Source: an uncultured Erythrobacteraceae bacterium
GTDB lineage: Bacteria > Pseudomonadota > Alphaproteobacteria > Sphingomonadales > Sphingomonadaceae
DNA length: 6,565 nt
Direction of reading: 5' to 3'
Assembly (NCBI GenBank): GCA_946482075.1
Contig: CAMLQG010000130.1
Coordinates: forward strand, 1 to 6,565
In this document: positions 1-6,435 of the stretch, piece by piece
Layout of the letters: every line of letters begins with the position of its first letter
Numbering within the stretch: the first letter of the stretch is position 1
The notes under the pieces: model-generated
Databases searched by the model: none
Told to the model about the DNA's origin: nothing
Seen by the model: only the letters and a program-made list of their open reading frames with translations
Translations under genes and position numbers: made by a program

Positions 1-1
1 T

Positions 2-1066
2 CGCGTCCTGCTCGGTTCGATGGACGTCGATCCCCGCTTCACCGAGGCCGGCCGCCAGTTGGCCTGGGATGCCGTGCTGACGACGCTGATCGGGCGGGCC
101 TTCACCCAGAAGGGCTGGAAGGATCATCCCGAATGGCGTGACGCGCCGGTCGTCGCCCCGATCATCATCGCCGGCATGTCGCGCACGGGCACGACAGCGC
201 TGCACAAGCTGATGGGCGCCGATCCGCAATTCCAGGGGCTGGAGCACTGGCTAACCCAGTTCCCGATGCCCCGCCCCCCACGCGAAGACTGGCCCACCAA
301 CCCCGCCTATCTGCGGGCCGCGCAATGGATCGACGGAGTGTTCGACCAGTCGCCCGGCTCCAGGATCGCGCATAATGTCGTGGTCGACGAATATGACGAA
401 TGCCTGGAGCTTCAACGGCAGAACTTCATCAGCAACCGCTGGACCTGCACCTGGAGTGCGGCGTCCTATGACGCCTGGTGGCAGACGCAGGACGAAAAGC
501 CGACCTATGATCGCAGTGCCGACATCATCCGCCTGATCGGCTGCCATGACGACCGTCGCTGGCTGCTCAAGAATCCGGGCAATATCGGCCTGGCCGACTA
601 CATCTTCGCGCAATTCCCCGATGCGCGGGTCATCCAGACCCATCGCGATCCGCTGAAATTCATGCCGTCCATCTGCAGCGTGGTCTATCACCTGCACGCC
701 GCCTTCGAAGGCGAGGACGGCGCACGGGCGAGCGCGCATATGATCGGCCCGCGCGAGATGGAGAAATGGGCCGATATCGCCGATCGCGGCATCGCCCAAC
801 GCAAGGGCCGCGAAGGCCAGTATCTCGATATTCATCATGCCGATTTCCACCGCGATCCGATGGGCACGCTGGGTGTGATCTACGACTGGCTCGGCCTCTC
901 CATGAGCGCGGAAGCGGAACGCAACATCGCGGCGAGGATCGCGGACAATCCCGAGGGTCATGGCCTTCACAGCTACGACTTCGCCGATTTCGGCCTGCGG
1001 GAAGGCGAAGTGCTCGAACGCTTCTCAACCTATACGGCCTATTTCGATCTCCGCGCACGCAGATGA
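2..1066 (+). CDS. Sulfotransferase, PAPS-dependent (Sulfotransfer_3-like), 5'-truncated by window edge
   Basis: Probable sulfotransferase that moves a sulfuryl group from PAPS to a hydroxyl on an unknown acceptor, in the cytoplasm. Numbering from the Met at base 20: the 5'-phosphosulfate-binding loop is GMSRTGTT (residues 52-59) and follows the beta strand APIIIA. The 3'-phosphate-binding region is THRDPLKFMPS, with Arg209 and Ser217 spaced eight apart as in the family. A WLLKNPGN segment (181-188) matches the conserved LKxP region. The frame is open to the left edge with no stop, and relatives carry about 60 or more residues before the P-loop. The first Met is therefore probably internal and the real start lies upstream. 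The C-terminus ends normally at TGA. A 113-base gap separates it from the next gene, so membership of the downstream operon is uncertain. The acceptor cannot be inferred from sequence. Family assignment is firm; physiological role is unknown. Confidence 0.88.
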   Translation, partial: RVLLGSMDVDPRFTEAGRQLAWDAVLTTLIGRAFTQKGWKDHPEWRDAPVVAPIIIAGMSRTGTTALHKLMGADPQFQGLEHWLTQFPMPRPPREDWPTNPAYLRAAQWIDGVFDQSPGSRIAHNVVVDEYDECLELQRQNFISNRWTCTWSAASYDAWWQTQDEKPTYDRSADIIRLIGCHDDRRWLLKNPGNIGLADYIFAQFPDARVIQTHRDPLKFMPSICSVVYHLHAAFEGEDGARASAHMIGPREMEKWADIADRGIAQRKGREGQYLDIHHADFHRDPMGTLGVIYDWLGLSMSAEAERNIAARIADNPEGHGLHSYDFADFGLREGEVLERFSTYTAYFDLRARR

Positions 1067-1179
1067 CCGAAACTTTGCGCTGGCGCGACATTCCCCGTGC
1101 TCGCCAATAGCCGAAGCCGCCGTGGCTTGGTCTATCGCTTCGCCGAACAGGCCGGATGGATCGGCCCGGAGCTTTGGGA
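1067..1179 (+). other. Gap between sulfotransferase and operon; possible 5' control region, no clear promoter
   Basis: This is the longest non-coding stretch inside the window and the likeliest place for the operon's promoter, but I see no convincing -35/-10 pair. An ATG at 1063 overlaps the sulfotransferase stop (ATGA) and opens a frame of only 15 codons (MTETLRWRDIPRARQ, stop at 1108-1110). In the sulfotransferase frame beyond its stop, an open stretch from GTG 1097 to TGA 1244-1246 includes the protein-like segment GLVYRFAEQAGWIGPELWEW. Either could be chance or the remains of a deleted gene. Confidence 0.4.
1168..1171 (+). promoter_or_regulatory. Ribosome binding site deciding the NmrA-like start
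   Basis: GGAG lies 8 bases before the ATG at 1180. The alternative in-frame ATG at 1156 has no comparable Shine-Dalgarno and would put eight extra residues in front of the Rossmann strand. This supports 1180 as the start. Confidence 0.6.
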
Positions 1180-2118
1180 ATGGGGAAGAACGTCACCGTC
1201 TTCGGGGCAAGCGGCATCCAGGGCCGCCTGCAGGTGCATGAGCTGATCGCACAGGGTCACAAGCCCCGTGCGGTGACGCGCACCAAGGATGCCTACGCCG
1301 ATCCGCAATATGCCGCCGTCGAAGTGGTTTGCGCCGATTATGACGATCCCGCCTCGCTCGATACGGCGCTTGCCGGGGCCGATGCGGTGCTCGGTCAGCC
1401 CTTCTCAATGGGCGATGAGAACATGCTCGTTCGCCAGATGAATGCGCTGGGCGATGCGCTGGTTCGCAACGAGATTCCGCTCTTCGTCTTCAACACCAGC
1501 ATGTGGGCTCCGCGCGCGCCCTGCGGCGTGCGCGGATATGACGTGATCCTGGAGATGGAGCAGCTGTTCGACGCGCGGGACTTGCCCATGATCTGCTTCG
1601 AACCCACCCTGTTCATGAACAATCTCCAGGGCAGTTGGATCAAGGACCAGATCGCACAGAAGGGCCTGTTCACCTATTGCCACAAGCCGGAGATGGAAGC
1701 GGACTGGATCTGCCTGGAAGACGTTGCGCGATACATGGTCGCCGCTCTCGACCGGCCCGACCTGATCGGCCGCAAGATCCGCATCGGCGGGCCGGAACGG
1801 CTGAAGGCCAAGGACGTGGTCGCCGTGCTTTCCGAAGCCGCCGGGCGGCCCGTGATCCACGAATACATCACGCCGCGCGATTTCGCCCAAGGGCTGTGGG
1901 ACCTCTACAAGGATATGACCGAGTACGAGGCCAATGGCGGAAACCTGCCGCGCGGCAAGAGCGAAGAGCAATATGTCGGCGACATCGACCGCTTCTACAC
2001 CTTCTGCAACGATTCCCCCCTGCGTCCCTTCCTGATCGACCAGGAGGAGCTCGACCGCACGATCAAGGTACCGCGCACCACCATGCGCGAATGGGCGCGG
2101 ACGCAGGCCTGGTCCTGA
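1180..2118 (+). CDS. NmrA-like / atypical SDR NAD(P)-binding protein
   Basis: Protein of 312 residues with an N-terminal Rossmann fold of the NmrA/isoflavone-reductase-like atypical SDR family. The first strand and dinucleotide loop are VTVFGASGIQG, giving GxxGxxG at residues 9-15. Arg34 after the second strand (AVTR) favours NADP(H). The FEPTLFMNN segment (140-148) and the GRKIRIGGPERLKAKDVVAVLSE-type region (about 197-219, shown here only as a guide) match the family's C-terminal half. The lysine that catalytic members carry in the helix before this segment appears to be replaced by Ile123 (GYDVILEMEQ). The protein may therefore be a nucleotide-binding sensor or use different chemistry. ATG 1156 is an alternative start, but 1180 has the better RBS. 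It is the first gene of the operon, 28 bases before the NIPSNAP gene. The family is clear; the reaction is unknown. Confidence 0.8.
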   Translation: MGKNVTVFGASGIQGRLQVHELIAQGHKPRAVTRTKDAYADPQYAAVEVVCADYDDPASLDTALAGADAVLGQPFSMGDENMLVRQMNALGDALVRNEIPLFVFNTSMWAPRAPCGVRGYDVILEMEQLFDARDLPMICFEPTLFMNNLQGSWIKDQIAQKGLFTYCHKPEMEADWICLEDVARYMVAALDRPDLIGRKIRIGGPERLKAKDVVAVLSEAAGRPVIHEYITPRDFAQGLWDLYKDMTEYEANGGNLPRGKSEEQYVGDIDRFYTFCNDSPLRPFLIDQEELDRTIKVPRTTMREWARTQAWS

Positions 2119-2146
2119 CAGCACGAACGAAGGAGAGGAAAACGCG

Positions 2147-2461
2147 ATGTCCTACTTCATCCAGACCGACGTCACTCTGAAATGGCATGAGAACCAGGGC
2201 TACACCGACATGCTCGAAAAGTTCGTGCCCTACATGGCGAAAAAAGGCTGGACGCTGCGCTACGGATTGCAGCCGGTGATCGGCGACCTGCGCGAGCTGA
2301 CCCATCTGTGGGAAGCGCCCTCGATGGACGTAATCACGGGCGTGCTCGACGAGCTGACGAACGCGCCCGACGCCGAGGTGCAGGAGATCCTCTCGCCCAT
2401 GAAGCAGTTCGTCCACAACGAGAAGATCAGGCTGCTGCGCAGGACACCGTACAGCCGGTAG
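2147..2461 (+). CDS. NIPSNAP-family small protein
   Basis: Protein of 104 residues, the usual size of a single NIPSNAP domain, which folds as a ferredoxin-like (dimeric alpha+beta barrel) unit. The family features visible are an N-terminal beta strand, an amphipathic helix with YTDMLEKFVPYM, a GWTLRYGLQPVIGDL strand-turn and the characteristic LTHLWEAPSMDVI (51-63), followed by a helix and a C-terminal strand EKIRLLRR. No signal peptide or membrane segment is seen, so it is probably cytoplasmic. AAGGAGAGG at 2130-2138 is a strong Shine-Dalgarno for the ATG at 2147. The NIPSNAP family has no agreed enzymatic function, and related dimeric barrels include small monooxygenases, isomerases and cyclases. 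Its place between oxidoreductase genes suggests work on a pathway intermediate, which is inference. An ABM-like barrel protein is the main alternative label. Confidence 0.72.
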   Translation: MSYFIQTDVTLKWHENQGYTDMLEKFVPYMAKKGWTLRYGLQPVIGDLRELTHLWEAPSMDVITGVLDELTNAPDAEVQEILSPMKQFVHNEKIRLLRRTPYSR

Positions 2462-2487
2462 GATTTTACACCATTTTCCAGATATTT

Positions 2488-2491
2488 GAGG
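2488..2491 (+). promoter_or_regulatory. Ribosome binding site deciding the SnoaL-like start
   Basis: GAGG sits 9 bases before the ATG at 2501. Two upstream in-frame starts (TTG 2486, ATG 2492) overlap or directly follow this motif and cannot use it, so 2501 is preferred. Confidence 0.6.
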
Positions 2492-2500
2492 ATGCAAAGA

Positions 2501-2971
2501 ATGGCTGACCAGGCACAGATCGACAGGGATATCGCCGCGCTGACCGAGCGCACGCACGACAAGATGCACGCCGCCTGCGCGCAGGACATCGACTGGATCA
2601 TGTCGAACTACTGGAACAGCCCGGATTTCGTGCTCTTCGATCCCTGTCCGGGTATCTATGTCGGCTGGCAGACGCTGAAGGACATCTTCCTAGACTATCA
2701 TGGCAAGTGGCCCGCAATGACCGCCAAGATCGACAATCTGCGCGTCGGCGTGGAAGGCAATCTCGGCTACACGTTCAGCATCCAGGAATGGACTTTCAAA
2801 CGGCCGGATGGCGTGGATGACGTGATCGTTCACCGCATCACGGAAATCTGGCGTCGCATCAACGGTGAATGGAAATGCGTGCACGAACACGCCTCCACGC
2901 CGAACGACCTGCTGGGCGACAGCCGCAGCGCTTCGAACGAGGACAATGACCAGGCGGCGCGCGTCGTCTAA
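2501..2971 (+). CDS. SnoaL-like / NTF2-fold small protein
   Basis: Protein of 156 residues with the layout of SnoaL-like (NTF2 superfamily) domains. A helical N-terminus (DIAALTERTHDKMHAA) leads into the loop with DIDWIMSNYWNSPDFVLFDPCPG, then GWQTLKDIFLDY (55-66). A beta-sheet half ends in HRITEIWRRINGEWKCVHEH (111-130), the typical closing strands. About 25 polar residues follow the domain and look disordered. This cone-shaped fold serves polyketide cyclases, ketosteroid isomerase, scytalone dehydratase and small ring-hydroxylating subunits; which of these applies cannot be decided here. Conserved-looking candidates for the pocket are Asp47, His111 and His128. The start is set by the GAGG at 2488. 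It lies 14 bases before the flavin monooxygenase gene, so the two are probably co-translated. The fold is well supported; the function is open. Confidence 0.75.
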   Translation: MADQAQIDRDIAALTERTHDKMHAACAQDIDWIMSNYWNSPDFVLFDPCPGIYVGWQTLKDIFLDYHGKWPAMTAKIDNLRVGVEGNLGYTFSIQEWTFKRPDGVDDVIVHRITEIWRRINGEWKCVHEHASTPNDLLGDSRSASNEDNDQAARVV

Positions 2972-2985
2972 ATCGGAGTTTGACC

Positions 2986-4200
2986 ATGACCGTCCAGATG
3001 CTGGGCAATCTCGCGCTCGCCGCTGCCGATCGCGAACAGCAGCACGCCGATATTCTCGCCGCAGTCGAACGACTGATGCCGGCGCTGGCCGAGGCCTACG
3101 CGGCCAAGGAAGAGATGCTCGACCTGCCGGAAGAGCTGATCCAGGCACTGGACGAGATCGGCATCTTCCGGCTGCAGGCGCCGGAGCGTGTCGGCGGGCT
3201 GTGCGCCAGCGCGGAAACGCTGACCGAGATCGGCATCCGCGTGTCGCGCGCCAATCCCATTGCCGGCTGGCTGATCATCGTGATGAACTCCGCGACATGG
3301 GTCGCCAGCCTCTGCCCGGAACGCATGCAGAAGATGATCTTCGCCGATGGCGTCCCGCGCATGTGTGCTTCCACCAATGGTTCCGGCACGATCAAGAAGC
3401 AGGATGACGGGACGTATCTGGTCAATGGCGCCTGGCATTACGGCTCGGGCTCGCACAACTCGGCGTGGACCACCTTCCCCTGCGTCGGCGACGACGGCGT
3501 GGTCTACAATGTCGCGGCTCCCATGTCGGACGTCAAAATCGTGCCGACCTGGAAAGTCGCCGGCATGCGCGGTACCGGGTCGGACACGCTGGCGGCGGAA
3601 AACGTGGTCGTCGGGCCGGACCAGTTCTGCTCGATGGACGAACTGTGGGGTGGCGTGGCCTCGCCCGAACGGCAGGCCAGCGCCGAACTCTCCGACCGCT
3701 GGCAGCTCTGGCCGCTGATGCGCGCCAAGCTGCTGGGCGTGATGGTAGGGGCCGCGCAAGGGCTGCTGGACCGGGTGATCGCGGCCAAAGACAAGCCGAT
3801 CCTCTATACCGGCCACGCGCATCGTGCCGATTCATCGATGTACCAGGCCAGCGTCGGCCGCTCGGCCTCGAAGATCGAGGCCGCCTACATGATCATCATG
3901 GATTCCATGCGCGAGATTGACAATGCGGCGATGCAGGCGCGACGAATGAGCCAGCCCGAACTGGCCCGCTTGCGCGGCCTGATCGGCGTCGTCATCGAAA
4001 TCCTCCAGCCGGTGGTGGATGATCTGATGAACCAGCTCGGCTCGTCGGCGCTCGCCGATGCGAATGTGGCGCAGCGTTACTGGCGCGATTTCGGCTCCGG
4101 CATCCGCCACGCGATCTACCACGGCGATTCCCATTACGAGATCACCGGCCGGCAGATCTTGGGCGTCGAGCCCAATCTCGTGCCTCCGGAAATGATTTGA
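2986..4200 (+). CDS. Acyl-CoA-dehydrogenase-fold flavin-dependent monooxygenase (group D, HsaA/DszC/HpaB-C2-like)
   Basis: Protein of 404 residues with the acyl-CoA dehydrogenase fold, but with marks of group D two-component flavin hydroxylases rather than a beta-oxidation enzyme. Visible in order: an N-terminal helical domain with LDEIGIFRLQAPERVGG (55-71); the middle beta domain with LVNGAWHYGSGSHNSAW (145-161); TWKVAGMRGTGSD (188-200), the family's flavin-loop region; and the C-terminal helices ending in RYWRDFGSGIRHA (364-376) and EITGRQILG. These C-terminal motifs match HsaA-type hydroxylases, and the YEGT-like catalytic glutamate segment of true acyl-CoA dehydrogenases is not evident. 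Such enzymes take reduced FMN or FAD from a separate reductase and hydroxylate phenols or oxidise sulfur or nitrogen atoms. No reductase is in the window. ATG 2986 has CGGAG seven bases upstream and is preferred over TTG 2980. It is probably the central oxidative enzyme of the operon. The substrate is unknown, and an ordinary acyl-CoA dehydrogenase is a less likely reading. Confidence 0.82.
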   Translation: MTVQMLGNLALAAADREQQHADILAAVERLMPALAEAYAAKEEMLDLPEELIQALDEIGIFRLQAPERVGGLCASAETLTEIGIRVSRANPIAGWLIIVMNSATWVASLCPERMQKMIFADGVPRMCASTNGSGTIKKQDDGTYLVNGAWHYGSGSHNSAWTTFPCVGDDGVVYNVAAPMSDVKIVPTWKVAGMRGTGSDTLAAENVVVGPDQFCSMDELWGGVASPERQASAELSDRWQLWPLMRAKLLGVMVGAAQGLLDRVIAAKDKPILYTGHAHRADSSMYQASVGRSASKIEAAYMIIMDSMREIDNAAMQARRMSQPELARLRGLIGVVIEILQPVVDDLMNQLGSSALADANVAQRYWRDFGSGIRHAIYHGDSHYEITGRQILGVEPNLVPPEMI

Positions 4201-4225
4201 ACCAGAAATATCACGGGAGAGCTTG

Positions 4226-5209
4226 ATGCGTGCAGTCCAGTTCAGCAGCTTCGGCGGGCCGGAAGTCCTGCAGATCATCGATCGCGAGACGCCCGCGCCG
4301 GGTGCGGGCGAAGTCCTGATCAAGGTGGAAGCGGCGGGAATCAATTTCGCCGACACGCAGATGCGGCAGAACACCTATGCGATGGCGCCCGCCCTGCCCT
4401 GCATCCTCGGCGTGGAGATCGCCGGCACCGTGGCGGGCGTCGGGGCCGGCGTCACCAGCGTGAAGGAAGGCCAGCGCGTGGCTTCCGCCCTGTTCCTGGC
4501 AGGCGCGGATGGCGGCTATTCGGAATATGTCACGGTCAGTGAAAGCGCGGTCTTCGCACTGCCCGATGCGGTGTCCTTCGCCGATGCCAATGCGGTGCTG
4601 ATGCAGGGGCTGACCGCTTACTACATGATCCAGTCGGTTGGCGTCGAAGGCAAGAAAGTGCTGGTGAACGCGGCGGCCGGCGGGGTCGGATCGATCCTCG
4701 TCCAGCTCGCGCAGAACGGCGGGGCGAGCCTGGTGGCGGGCGCGGCCAGTTCCGGCAAGCTCGACCAGGTCCGCGCGCTCGGCGCGGATGCTGCGATCGA
4801 CTACACAAGGGACGACTGGATCGAACGCGCGACGGAAGCGAGCGGCGGCACCGGATTCGACCTCGTGCTGGATTCCGTTGGCGGATCGATCACCAACGCC
4901 TCGCTCGGCGCGCTGGGCTTCGGCGGGCAGTTGGTGATTTACGGCGCATTGAACCTGCAGGACTTCAACTTCGGCGGCGCGGAAGCGGCCGGGCTGATGT
5001 TCGGCAACAAATCCGTGCGCGGCTTTGCCCTCTTCCCGCTGCTGACGCCCGAAGGTGCGCGCGCCGCGCTGCAGGACATGTTCGCCATGCTGGCGGACGG
5101 ACGGATGAAGCTGCTCCCCAGCACCGCCTACAGCTTCGACCGGGCGGGCGAAGCGCATCAGGCGATGCAGCAGCGTGCCAGCACCGGCAAGCTCGTGCTG
5201 ACACCCTGA
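4226..5209 (+). CDS. Quinone-oxidoreductase-like MDR enzyme (zinc-free, NADPH-dependent)
   Basis: Protein of 327 residues, the usual length of the quinone oxidoreductase branch of the medium-chain dehydrogenase/reductase superfamily. It begins with MRAVQFSSFGGPEVL, a standard family opening. The GroES-like domain holds GAGEVLIKVEAAGIN and GVEIAGTVAGVG (62-73). The Rossmann nucleotide loop is NAAAGGVGS (148-156), the typical QOR form. The cysteine cluster of the structural zinc site and the catalytic zinc ligands of alcohol dehydrogenases are missing, so it should work without metal. Known relatives reduce quinones or the double bond of enones using NADPH. GGGAGA at 4215-4220 sits just before the ATG at 4226; a TTG at 4223 is in frame but unlikely. 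It follows the monooxygenase by 25 bases and precedes the SDR by 13. A likely role is reduction of a quinone or enone made upstream in the same pathway (inference). Confidence 0.87.
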   Translation: MRAVQFSSFGGPEVLQIIDRETPAPGAGEVLIKVEAAGINFADTQMRQNTYAMAPALPCILGVEIAGTVAGVGAGVTSVKEGQRVASALFLAGADGGYSEYVTVSESAVFALPDAVSFADANAVLMQGLTAYYMIQSVGVEGKKVLVNAAAGGVGSILVQLAQNGGASLVAGAASSGKLDQVRALGADAAIDYTRDDWIERATEASGGTGFDLVLDSVGGSITNASLGALGFGGQLVIYGALNLQDFNFGGAEAAGLMFGNKSVRGFALFPLLTPEGARAALQDMFAMLADGRMKLLPSTAYSFDRAGEAHQAMQQRASTGKLVLTP

Positions 5210-5222
5210 ACGAGGACGATGT

Positions 5223-6020
5223 ATGAACTTTGAAGGTAAAGTCGCCGTCGTCCTCGGTTCTTCCTCCGGCGTGGGCTGGACGACGGCCGAGATGCTCAGG
5301 GCCAAGGGCGCGAAGGTGGTCGTCTCGGCCCGGCGCGAGGAACGGCTCAAGCAGCTCTCCGAGAAAACCGGCGCGGCCTTCCTGCGCTGCGACATCGCGA
5401 GCGAGGATGAAGTGGCCGCCCTCGCCAAATTCGCGGTCGACACGTACGGCAAGATCGACATCGCGGTGAACTGCGTGGGCATGCCGCTGGGCGGCTCCAT
5501 CGCGGAACAGGATTCCGACGTGCTGCGCACCGAAGTCGCGGTGAACTTCCTCGGCAATGTCTGGTTCGTGCGCCACATGGCCGCGTCCATGAACGATGGC
5601 GGATCGATCATCCTGTTCTCCTCCATGGCCGCCACGCACCCGATGCTCCCTTTCTTCGGCTATGCCGCATCGAAGGCCGCGGCGGATGCGATGGTGAAAT
5701 ACGCCGCCATGGAATACGGCCATCGCGGCATCCGCGTGAATTCCATCCTGCCCGGCGCGATCCGCACGGAAATGGCGGAAGGCATCTTCTCCAATCCCGA
5801 GATGGAGAAGATCTTCCTCAAGGAAGTACCGCTCAATCGCGTGGCGGAGCCCGAGGACATCGCCGATGCCGTGCTGTGGCTCGCCGGGCCGAACGCCTAC
5901 ATCACGGGCACCAATCTCGACATCAGCGGCGGCAACCAGCTAACCCGCTTCCCGCGCAACGACGAATATGCCGAAGGCGTGGGCGCGGAACTGGGCCACT
6001 CCACCGAACGCCACTTGTGA
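5223..6020 (+). CDS. Classical short-chain dehydrogenase/reductase (SDR)
   Basis: Protein of 265 residues, a classical SDR of normal length. The cofactor loop is GSSSGVG (12-18), in place of the usual TGxxxGIG with Leu at the Thr position. Arg37-Arg38 after strand two (SARREER) point to NADP(H). The NNAG motif appears as NCVG (83-86). The catalytic tetrad is complete: Asn109, Ser134, Tyr147 and Lys151 (YAASK). RVNSILPGAIRTEMAEG (171-187) and LDISGGNQL (232-240) are the usual C-terminal marks. About 25 residues follow the conserved GG, longer than the minimal SDR and possibly part of a lid or subunit contact. GAGGA at 5212-5216 is six bases before the ATG. It probably oxidises or reduces an alcohol/ketone in the pathway encoded by the operon; the substrate cannot be told from sequence. 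Confidence 0.9.
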   Translation: MNFEGKVAVVLGSSSGVGWTTAEMLRAKGAKVVVSARREERLKQLSEKTGAAFLRCDIASEDEVAALAKFAVDTYGKIDIAVNCVGMPLGGSIAEQDSDVLRTEVAVNFLGNVWFVRHMAASMNDGGSIILFSSMAATHPMLPFFGYAASKAAADAMVKYAAMEYGHRGIRVNSILPGAIRTEMAEGIFSNPEMEKIFLKEVPLNRVAEPEDIADAVLWLAGPNAYITGTNLDISGGNQLTRFPRNDEYAEGVGAELGHSTERHL

Positions 6021-6022
6021 GG
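6019..6022 (+). promoter_or_regulatory. Ribosome binding site overlapping the SDR stop, deciding the EthD start
   Basis: GAGG uses the last two bases of the SDR stop codon and lies 8 bases before the ATG at 6031. It favours this start over ATG 5968, which would lie inside the SDR gene and add 21 residues unlike the family. It suggests translational coupling. Confidence 0.65.
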
Positions 6023-6030
6023 ATCAGGCC

Positions 6031-6435
6031 ATGATCAAGATCATCTTCATGCTGAAGCGCAAGCCGGGAATGAGCGTCGAGGCCTTCCGCGACCATTACG
6101 AGAACGTGCATTCCCACCTCGCCCGCAAATATATCGGCCACCTGCTGGTGTCCTATACCCGCAACTTCGTGGACATCGCGGGCGGGCACCAGGAAGACGC
6201 GATCACCGGCGTGTCCAACGCTGCCGGGGAGGCTGACGATTGCGACGTGATCACCGAAATGGTCCTGAAGAGCGAGGAGGACCTGGCCGAGATGGAGCGG
6301 ATCAACAACCTGCCCGAACTCGCCCCGATCTTCGCAGCCGACGAGGAGCGCTTCCTCGACCGCTCGAAGCTGCGCTTCTTCGTCTGCAAGATGACGCCGA
6401 GCGACAATCCGGCGGCGGACCGGGTGCAGGCGTAG
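6031..6435 (+). CDS. EthD-domain small protein
   Basis: Protein of 134 residues with an EthD domain, a ferredoxin-like unit that forms dimeric alpha+beta barrels. It opens with the strand MIKIIFMLKRKPGMS and the diagnostic helix FRDHYENVHSHLARKY (19-34) with the HYxxxH pattern at 22-27. A second strand carries DVITEMVLKSEEDL, and the domain ends with AADEERFLDRSKLRFFVCK (102-120), the typical DExxFLD close. The family was named from an ethyl tert-butyl ether degradation operon, where its role is unclear. Other members act in aromatic and polyketide pathways as small dehydratases, decarboxylases or oxygenase helpers. It is the last gene of the operon, 10 bases after the SDR. The insert with GGHQEDAITGVSNAAGEADD (51-70) is long and polar and may shape the pocket. 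The family call is good; the reaction is unknown. Confidence 0.8.
   Translation: MIKIIFMLKRKPGMSVEAFRDHYENVHSHLARKYIGHLLVSYTRNFVDIAGGHQEDAITGVSNAAGEADDCDVITEMVLKSEEDLAEMERINNLPELAPIFAADEERFLDRSKLRFFVCKMTPSDNPAADRVQA

Noticed and set aside
251..970. Minus-strand open frame of 239 codons opposite the sulfotransferase
   Set aside because: Shadow of the sulfotransferase frame, with no domain pattern in the translation.
1405..2124. Minus-strand open frame of 239 codons opposite the NmrA-like gene
   Set aside because: Overlaps a gene with a clear Rossmann motif; no domain seen in the antisense product.
2968..3822. Minus-strand open frame of 284 codons opposite the flavin monooxygenase
   Set aside because: Translation is rich in His, Arg, Asp and Gly as is usual for antisense of GC-rich genes, and shows no motif.
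4211..5635. Long minus-strand open frame of 474 codons opposite the MDR and SDR genes
   Set aside because: Both plus-strand genes have full family motifs, Shine-Dalgarno sites and operon spacing. The antisense translation shows no recognisable domain and is expected in GC-rich DNA.
5968..6030. Longer EthD protein starting at the upstream ATG
   Set aside because: The extra 21 residues lie within the SDR gene, do not resemble the family, and the start at 6031 has a well-placed GAGG.
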